A stretch of 10,568 bases of DNA from Thermomicrobiales bacterium (GTDB lineage: Bacteria; Chloroflexota; Chloroflexia; Thermomicrobiales; UBA6265): the NCBI GenBank assembly GCA_025928535.1, contig JAICJJ010000050.1, positions 1 through 10,568 on the forward strand, read 5' to 3'. Numbering within the stretch: position 1 is the stretch's first letter; the number at the start of each line of letters is the position of its first letter. The notes under the pieces are model-generated. The model saw only the letters and a program-made list of their open reading frames with translations, was not told the origin of the DNA and ran no database searches. Position numbers and translations under genes: made by a program. Below are positions 6,381 to 10,568 of the stretch, in pieces.

Positions 6381-7160
6381 TCACCCTGGCACGTTGCCGC
6401 CGTCGACGTTCAGCGTTTGCTGCGTAATGTAGTCGGCGTCGGCGGAGGCAAGGAAGGCGGCGGCGGCAGCGATGTCTTCCGGTTGCTCGATTCGGCCGAG
6501 CGGGATCGCGGCGACGGCGCGGCGTTTGGCGGCGCCGGGCTCGAGTCCTTCGTAGCGGGCGAATTCGCTATCGACGACGTCCCACATCGGGGTGTCGACG
6601 ATGCCGGGCGCGATCGCGTTGACGTTGATCTTGTGGGGCGCCAGCGCGAGCGCCATCGACTGCGTCATGCTGATGACCGCCGCCTTGCTGGCGCAATAGG
6701 CGAGGACAAGCGGCTCGCCGCGCCGTCCCGCTTGTGACGAGAGGTTGATGATCTTGCCGCCTTGTCCCTGGGCGATCATCTGACGCGCGGCGGCTTGGGC
6801 GCACCAAAGCGTGCCTTTGCAGTTGACGTCGAAATTGAAATCCCAGTCCGCGTTCGTGATGTCGAGAAATGGCTTCATGCGGAAGACGCCGGCGTTGTTG
6901 ACGAGGATGTCGAGCCGGCCGAAGCGGGCGACGGCGGCGTCGACCATCGCCTGGACCTGCTGCTGGTTGCGAACATCCACCTGCACGGCGAGCGCATCGC
7001 CGCCGTTGGCCGTGATTTCGCCGGCGAACGCGGTCGCTCCCTCCAGATTCATGTCGGCGACGACGACCTTCGCGCCTTCGCGGACGAAGCGTTCCACGAT
7101 CGCGCGGCCGATGCCGGACGCGCCGCCGGTGACGATGGCGACCTTGTTTTCGAGCCGCAT
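6381..7160 (-). CDS. SDR-family polyol dehydrogenase (sorbitol dehydrogenase, SmoS-like)
   Basis: NAD(P)-dependent short-chain dehydrogenase, 259 aa, normal for classical SDRs. It shows TGGASGIGR (residues 11-19) for the cofactor, D36 at the end of beta-2 (favouring NAD), NNAG (88-91), N113, S142, and Y155-x3-K159 as the catalytic residues. The segment KIINLSSQAGRRGEPLV, then YCASKAAVIS, INVNAIAPGIVDTPMWD and the C-terminal YNVDGGN-like TLNVDGGN closely resemble bacterial sorbitol/L-iditol 2-dehydrogenases, so a hexitol or related polyol is the likely substrate. Exact specificity is uncertain. ATG 7160 is preceded by GGAGG (7168-7172) at good spacing. A longer frame to 7217 has no such support. 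The neighbouring M20 gene lies downstream on the same strand but across a 279-nt repeat-containing gap with its own promoter. Confidence 0.93.
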   Translation of the reverse strand: MRLENKVAIVTGGASGIGRAIVERFVREGAKVVVADMNLEGATAFAGEITANGGDALAVQVDVRNQQQVQAMVDAAVARFGRLDILVNNAGVFRMKPFLDITNADWDFNFDVNCKGTLWCAQAAARQMIAQGQGGKIINLSSQAGRRGEPLVLAYCASKAAVISMTQSMALALAPHKINVNAIAPGIVDTPMWDVVDSEFARYEGLEPGAAKRRAVAAIPLGRIEQPEDIAAAAAFLASADADYITQQTLNVDGGNVPG

Positions 7161-7427
7161 TTGAGTTCCTCCGTTCTGGCCGACTGCCGCTGATGATAAC
7201 GGCGACAGGCGTGACAAAAGGTGGAATATTTCCTGCCCTAACGGGCCACGACTGTTCGTGCAAGTTTAGTGGACCGATCGTACCCGACGTAGAGGAGACC
7301 CATGGAGGTGCGGCCGCGCTCCGCCGATTGCGGCGGCGTGGCTTGGGCGCTACGATGCAGTCGAGGCATGGACGCTTGGGCAGCGCGCCGATTCTGTGGT
7401 CATGCTCGCGTTGCGAGGAGGAGTGGG
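7161..7427. other. Intergenic control region between divergent SDR and wHTH-dGTPase genes
   Basis: The region contains the SDR ribosome site (7168-7172), a short inverted repeat GCCC-TAAC-GGGC (7235-7246), an AT-richer patch around 7213-7232, and a perfect 6-bp inverted repeat CCGCCG-ATTG-CGGCGG (7321-7336). An ATG at 7302 has a fair ribosome site (AGAGGAGA, 7291-7298) and is in frame with the small gene downstream. The 42 residues it would add look like random GC-rich translation, so I treat it as non-coding. Base composition starts to fall here, marking the left edge of the less GC-rich block. Confidence 0.5.
7328..7356 (+). promoter_or_regulatory. Tentative promoter of the wHTH-dGTPase pair, overlapping an inverted repeat
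   Basis: TTGCGG (7328-7333) and TACGAT (7351-7356) are separated by 17 nt. The -35 hexamer overlaps the inverted repeat CCGCCG-ATTG-CGGCGG (7321-7336). A transcript starting near 7363 would give a leader of about 65 nt to the ATG at 7428. The hexamers match consensus only moderately, so this is a candidate. The overlap suggests an operator, possibly for the small helix-turn-helix-like protein encoded next. Confidence 0.4.
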
Positions 7428-7673
7428 ATGGTTCTCACTGACGAAGAGTTGACGCGGGCTGAGGAGCAGGTTTTGTCGCTTCTCCAAGAGTTGCCGGCTC
7501 CCGCTTCGCCGTTGCTCGTCATCAACCGGCTGAAAGATGAAAACCTCGCTGAACCTCTCATTCGTGCCGCCATTTGGTACCTCATCGATCGGAATGCGGT
7601 GCAGTTGACATGGGATCGTCGGCTGAAACCGGCGAGGACGTTTGACGTTCCCGGCGCTCTTTCTGGTCGGTGA
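7428..7673 (+). CDS. Small winged-helix-like protein coupled to dGTPase
   Basis: Unrecognised small protein, 81 aa, soluble and charged. It has a predicted helix EELTRAEEQVLSLLQEL (about 5-21), a turn with PAPASPLL, a second helical stretch with LAEPLIRAAIWYLIDRNAV (about 39-57), then a short beta-type segment VQLTWDRRLKPAR that reads like the wing of a winged helix-turn-helix fold. This is judged by eye, with no family match claimed. The start at ATG 7428 is preceded by GAGGAGG. An upstream in-frame ATG (7302) would add an unlikely 42-residue extension. Its TGA overlaps the GTG start of the dGTPase (GTGA), so the two are translationally coupled. It may be a regulator of the operon or a partner subunit. 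Confidence 0.8.
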   Translation: MVLTDEELTRAEEQVLSLLQELPAPASPLLVINRLKDENLAEPLIRAAIWYLIDRNAVQLTWDRRLKPARTFDVPGALSGR

Positions 7674-9037
7674 GCGAGCGATTCGACCGCTACCATTCGT
7701 CACACACCGACAATCCTGACGACCGGCGATCGGCTGGCCGTCGAGACCGCGACCGGATTCTCTACTCGTCCGCATTCCGGCGCCTGTCCGGCATCACGCA
7801 GGTGGTTTCGGCAACGGATCGCCATCCGATTCACAATCGACTCACCCATACGTTGGAGGTCGCCCAAATTGGGCGAAGTCTGGCGGAGGAGTTGCTGCGG
7901 TCCGGAATCGATGAAAAACGGATTGCGGAACTCGGCGGTCTCGATCCGGACGTCGTCGAAGCCGCCTGTCTTGCCCACGACCTCGGCCATCCACCCTTCG
8001 GTCACGTTGCAGAGGAAGAACTTGATCGACTGGCAACGGAGCGTGGGGTCGTCGATGGCTTCGAGGGAAATGCGCAGACCTTTCGAATTCTGACGCGATT
8101 GGCCGTTCGGTATCGGGATGTTGCTGGTCTCAATCTCACGCGCGCGACGCTCTGCGCGGTGCTGAAATATCCTTGGCTGAGAGGGGCTGAGGGTGATCGG
8201 GCGACGAAATGGGGAGCCTATTTGTCGGAGAAGGCGGAGTTTGATTTCGCTCGCCAACTACTCATGGAGCCCGGCGACGGCCGAAGCGTGGAAGCCGAAC
8301 TGATGGACTGGGCTGACGACGTGGCCTATGCCGTGCATGATGTCGAAGATTTTTATCGTGCCGGACTCATCCCTCTGGACAAAGTATCGACAGATCCATT
8401 CGAGCGTGACCGACTCATCGCGGCGGAACTCGAGCGCAACACCAAACTCAACGCATACGGGGCCGATAACCTCGCTCAGGCATTCAATGGTCTCATGGAA
8501 TTCTCGCCAATCTTCGAGCCGTACCGCGCGAGCGCCGAGAGTCGTGCTCGACTCCGGAGTTTCACGTCAGCGTTGGTGGACCGCTACGTGAAAGCCGTCT
8601 CCCTTTCTCGTGATGGCGATGGAACAGAACGGCGCGGCCTTGTTGTCAAGCAAGAGGCCCGAATGGAAGTCGCGATGCTCAAAGGTCTGACGTGGCAATA
8701 CGTCATCGAGAGCCAATCTCTCATCACGCAGCGATACGGACAAACACGACTTGTCCGTTCCTTGTTCGAAACGCTCTGTGAGGCAGGAGCGTCAAGGAAT
8801 GATCGCAGAATTTTCCCTGAGTTTTATCGTGAGGCGATTGGTCAGTCTCCCGATGACGCCACCGTCGTTCGAACAGTTGTCGATCTGATATCGTCGATGA
8901 CCGAACCTCAGCTCGTTGCTCTGCAGCATCGCCTTTCCGGCGTCTCTTTGGGAGAGGCGCTCGATCCGATCTTGCCGTTGAGAGCATCAACCCGACATGG
9001 CTCGGCGATAGCGACGTGCAGTACCCTTGCCCCATGA
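7670..9037 (+). CDS. dgt: dGTPase-family HD-domain triphosphohydrolase
   Basis: Deoxynucleoside triphosphate triphosphohydrolase (455 aa), expected to cleave dGTP or other dNTPs to the nucleoside plus tripolyphosphate in the cytoplasm. It shows SAFRRLSGITQVV (34-46), NRLTHTLEVAQIGR with H60, LAHDLGHPPFGH with the HD pair H103-D104, FEGNAQTFRILTRL (131-144), LKYPW (165-169) and DWADDVAYAVHDVEDF (213-228) supplying the last metal aspartate. The four-residue H...HD...D set is intact. Length is within the family range. GTG 7670 overlaps the upstream stop by four bases. Codon use and GC (45-58% in sampled 60-nt lines) differ sharply from flanking genes (77% in a sampled line), suggesting horizontal acquisition. 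Related enzymes serve dNTP homeostasis or anti-phage dNTP depletion. Which applies here is open. Confidence 0.93.
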   Translation: MSERFDRYHSSHTDNPDDRRSAGRRDRDRILYSSAFRRLSGITQVVSATDRHPIHNRLTHTLEVAQIGRSLAEELLRSGIDEKRIAELGGLDPDVVEAACLAHDLGHPPFGHVAEEELDRLATERGVVDGFEGNAQTFRILTRLAVRYRDVAGLNLTRATLCAVLKYPWLRGAEGDRATKWGAYLSEKAEFDFARQLLMEPGDGRSVEAELMDWADDVAYAVHDVEDFYRAGLIPLDKVSTDPFERDRLIAAELERNTKLNAYGADNLAQAFNGLMEFSPIFEPYRASAESRARLRSFTSALVDRYVKAVSLSRDGDGTERRGLVVKQEARMEVAMLKGLTWQYVIESQSLITQRYGQTRLVRSLFETLCEAGASRNDRRIFPEFYREAIGQSPDDATVVRTVVDLISSMTEPQLVALQHRLSGVSLGEALDPILPLRASTRHGSAIATCSTLAP

Positions 9038-9056
9038 CGAATCGACCCAGGAACGG

Positions 9057-9587
9057 ATGGCGCGGATGAATCGCACTTCAGGCGGGTTGCGCCGGCTGAC
9101 GGCCGGCCGTATGCAGCGCCGGACGCTGCTCCAGGCGGCGCTCGGGGCGGGCGGGCTGGCGCTCGTCGGCTGCACGGCGCCGGGCGTCGCCGACCAGGGC
9201 GGCTTCGGCAGCACGGATCTCGTCGCCTGGCCGGCGAAAGACCAATGGCCGCAGATCTTCTGGAACGCGCCCGCCTCCGTGCAGGAGGTCTACCGCTACG
9301 CGGTCGCGCACGAAGACGAATTGAAGTGGATGCCCTGTTTTTGCGGTTGCGTCAATCAGGGGCATCGCTACAACTTCGATTGCTACGTGACGGAGGCGCG
9401 CCCCGACGGGTCGGTCGTGCTCGACCCCATGAGCTTCGGCTGAGGGGTCTGCCTCGACGTCGCGCGGAGCGTGATGAAACTACGTCCAGAAGGCAAGACG
9501 CTGCGGGAGATCCGGGACTACGTCGACAAGACGTTCGCCGGAGTCGGCCCGCCGACGAACACGCCGATGCCGCCGGAAGGCGTCTAG
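9057..9587 (+). CDS. Putative selenocysteine-containing PCYCGC-family lipoprotein (in-frame TGA at 9441-9443)
   Basis: Secreted lipoprotein of unknown function, 176 aa if TGA codon 129 is read as selenocysteine. The N-terminus has a Tat/lipoprotein-like signal, QRRTLLQAALGAGG (20-33), with lipobox LVGC and lipidation Cys39. The family core follows: a short alpha-helical stretch, then WMPCFCGCVNQGHR (C94, C96, C98), a further Cys109 and DGSVVLDPMSFG. Family members normally continue with CGVC. Here the reading is TGA-GVC, followed by a fully conserved tail (LDVARSVMKLRPEGK, LREIRDYVDKTF) to TAG 9585. A hairpin with a GGA loop lies just after the TGA. The start could also be ATG 9066 or 9111. 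The alternative is a recent nonsense mutation that truncates the protein at 9443. The conserved frame, exact Cys replacement and hairpin favour Sec. Confidence 0.78.
9458..9476 (+). promoter_or_regulatory. Candidate bacterial SECIS hairpin
   Basis: CGUCGCGC-GGA-GCGUGAUG forms an uninterrupted 8-bp stem (six Watson-Crick pairs, two G-U) with a 3-nt loop beginning with G. The loop starts 22 nt after the UGA at 9441-9443. This fits the general bacterial SECIS description: an in-ORF stem-loop shortly downstream of UGA with G in the first two loop positions. A GC-rich gene will form many hairpins by chance, so this supports the Sec reading without proving it. A second small stem-loop, GAGG-GGUCUG-CCUC (9442-9455), sits directly on the UGA. 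Confidence 0.55.
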
Positions 9588-9664
9588 CCATCGATCAGCC
9601 GGGGCTCGCTTCCCTTGGGCCGCTGGTCGTCGATCGGTTCGCGCTGCCCGGCACGAACGAGGTG

Positions 9665-10318
9665 ATGTCGATCGTCCGGCCGGACGACATCGACCGGCTG
9701 CTCGACGGCGCGGCGGCCGATCCGGAGCAAAATCTTCCCTATTGGGCCGAATTGTGGCCGAGCGGCATTGCGCTGGCCGCAAGCATTGCCCGCGCGCCCG
9801 ACCTCGTTCGGAACGCGCGTTGCCTCGAACTCGGCTGCGGCCTCGGCGTGACGGCGGCCGCGGCGTTGCGGGCCGGCGCCGATCTGCTGGCGACCGACTA
9901 CGCGCCTGAAGCGCTGGCGCTTTGCCGCCACAACTGCCTCGTCAACGCCGGGCGCGCGCCGCGGACGCTGCACGTGAACTGGCGGCGGCCGACGCGGCTG
10001 CGGACGGCGGCCGGGCAGGGCTTCCCGGTCGTCCTGGCGGCAGACGTGCTCTATGAACGGCGCGACGTCGAACCGCTGCTCGCGCTGGTCGACTGGCTCG
10101 TCGCGCCGGGCGGCTTGCTCTGGCTGGCCGAGCCGGGGCGTCCGCCCGCCGCCGCGTTTCTCGAAGCGGCGACCGAACGCGGCTGGCGCGGCGCGTTCGA
10201 GGAAGTCGCCGGCCCATGGCCCGATCCGAACGACCGAGAAGTGATCGTTCGAGTGCACCGGCTGCGACGCGGGGCGAGCCGATCGCGGCCGGGACCGTTG
10301 CAATCATCCGTGGACTGA
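9665..10318 (+). CDS. Class I SAM-dependent methyltransferase (nicotinamide N-methyltransferase/METTL21-like)
   Basis: Cytoplasmic methyltransferase of Rossmann type, at least 217 aa. Counting from ATG 9665, it shows LPYWAELWPSGIALA (24-38), typical of this protein-/small-molecule-methyltransferase group, motif I CLELGCGLGVTAA (53-65), D78 ending strand 2, VVLAADVLYE (122-131) as motif IV, and APGGLLWLAEP. The substrate is unknown. The start is uncertain: sequence upstream in frame (LGPLVVDRFALPGTNEV) resembles the usual N-terminus of the family, yet no ATG or GTG lies in frame between the selenoprotein stop and 9662. A ribosome-site-like GGAAGG (9575-9580) precedes an in-frame ATC at 9590, and a CTG is at 9623. 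The true protein may therefore begin at a rare start codon near 9590-9623. It follows the selenoprotein closely and is probably co-transcribed. Confidence 0.85.
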   Translation: MSIVRPDDIDRLLDGAAADPEQNLPYWAELWPSGIALAASIARAPDLVRNARCLELGCGLGVTAAAALRAGADLLATDYAPEALALCRHNCLVNAGRAPRTLHVNWRRPTRLRTAAGQGFPVVLAADVLYERRDVEPLLALVDWLVAPGGLLWLAEPGRPPAAAFLEAATERGWRGAFEEVAGPWPDPNDREVIVRVHRLRRGASRSRPGPLQSSVD

Positions 10319-10440
10319 ATTGCGCCGGGCTGCACGGACTCCGCTCGGCCTGACGAACGAGACGCGGGCCGGTTCCGCGATGGGCGGTCCGGACCGATAA
10401 TCGCTTCCGCGACAATTGCTGAACACGGAGGAGAGCAACG

Positions 10441-10568
10441 GTGACGGGACAGCGCCCAGACGAGCGGCGAGCGCTCTGGATCTATCCGTGGGACATCCTC
10501 GACGCGGGCATCGACGCGACGGTGCGGCGCGCGGGGCATGAATGGCGGCTTTCGGCCCTCAGCCTCAC
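10441..10568 (+). CDS. N-terminal part of an unidentified gene (runs off the window)
   Basis: Partial frame of 42 codons, open to the window edge. GTG 10441 has an excellent ribosome site, GGAGGAG (10427-10433), with a 7-nt spacer. The protein begins with a short basic leader, then RALWIYPWDILDAGIDATVRRAG and HEWRLSALSL. The alternating hydrophobic strand (LWIYPWDIL) followed by an amphipathic helix resembles the first strand and helix of a TIM-barrel-type protein, but this is a guess from shape and I do not assign a function. A GATAAT at 10396-10401 could be its -10 element, though no good -35 sits upstream. The 122-nt gap before it otherwise shows nothing distinctive. Confidence 0.65.
   Translation, partial: MTGQRPDERRALWIYPWDILDAGIDATVRRAGHEWRLSALSL

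Noticed and set aside
7302-7427. Earlier ATG start for the small winged-helix-like gene (123 aa version)
   Set aside because: Although a fair ribosome site precedes it, the extra 42 residues look random, contain a likely promoter and operator, and a better ribosome site (GAGGAGG) precedes ATG 7428.
9057-9443. PCYCGC-family gene as a simple truncated gene or pseudogene
   Set aside because: The downstream frame is intact for 47 more residues with all conserved positions. The stop replaces precisely a Cys, and a SECIS-like hairpin follows. I kept this only as the alternative explanation.
9245-9590. Upstream part of the long open frame containing the methyltransferase
   Set aside because: It overlaps the lipoprotein gene in another frame and lacks methyltransferase similarity until after about 9605.

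Overview
The window is a stretch of GC-rich bacterial chromosome. Coding regions run around 70-77% GC, except for one markedly less GC-rich block at about 7.2-9.0 kb. The gene content includes a Rv0121-type PPOX protein fused to a nitroreductase, Tat-type signal peptides and an SmoS-like polyol dehydrogenase. This fits a Chloroflexota (Thermomicrobia-like) or actinobacterial-type genome. That placement is inference, and no rRNA or tRNA is present to settle it.

Region 1 (1-4823, + strand) is a flavin-controlled operon. A good promoter sits directly in front of a well-conserved FMN riboswitch. It is followed by two Opp/Dpp-type ABC permeases, a Tat-exported family-5 substrate-binding protein and a fusion of a PPOX (F420/FMN-binding) domain with an FbiB-like nitroreductase domain. 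Gene junctions are overlapping or very tight. No ATPase gene is in the operon. An FMN riboswitch on a peptide-type importer plus a two-domain flavoenzyme suggests uptake of a flavin, flavin precursor or flavin-related compound by a transporter type not usually assigned to flavins.

Region 2 (4833-7160, - strand) holds an M20-family metallohydrolase with its own near-consensus promoter, and upstream of it an SDR dehydrogenase of the sorbitol dehydrogenase type. The gap between them carries an 82-bp imperfect palindrome of dispersed-repeat type. It is flanked on both sides, in opposite orientation, by arrays of an 8-nt G-rich repeat.

Region 3 (about 7200-9037, + strand) has lower GC content and encodes a small winged-helix-like protein translationally coupled to a complete dGTPase-family HD phosphohydrolase. 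It looks horizontally acquired and could be a regulator-effector pair controlling nucleotide pools.

Region 4 (9057-10568, + strand) begins with a PCYCGC-family lipoprotein whose frame is interrupted by a single in-frame TGA. That TGA sits exactly where the family normally has the first cysteine of a CGVC motif. The downstream frame is conserved, and an 8-bp stem with a GGA loop starts 14 nt after the TGA. I read this as a selenocysteine-containing protein that standard gene calling would truncate. It is followed by a class I SAM methyltransferase and the first 42 codons of an unidentified gene running off the window.

The two strongest points are the selenoprotein candidate (9057-9587) and the FMN-riboswitch transporter/flavoenzyme operon (8-4823).
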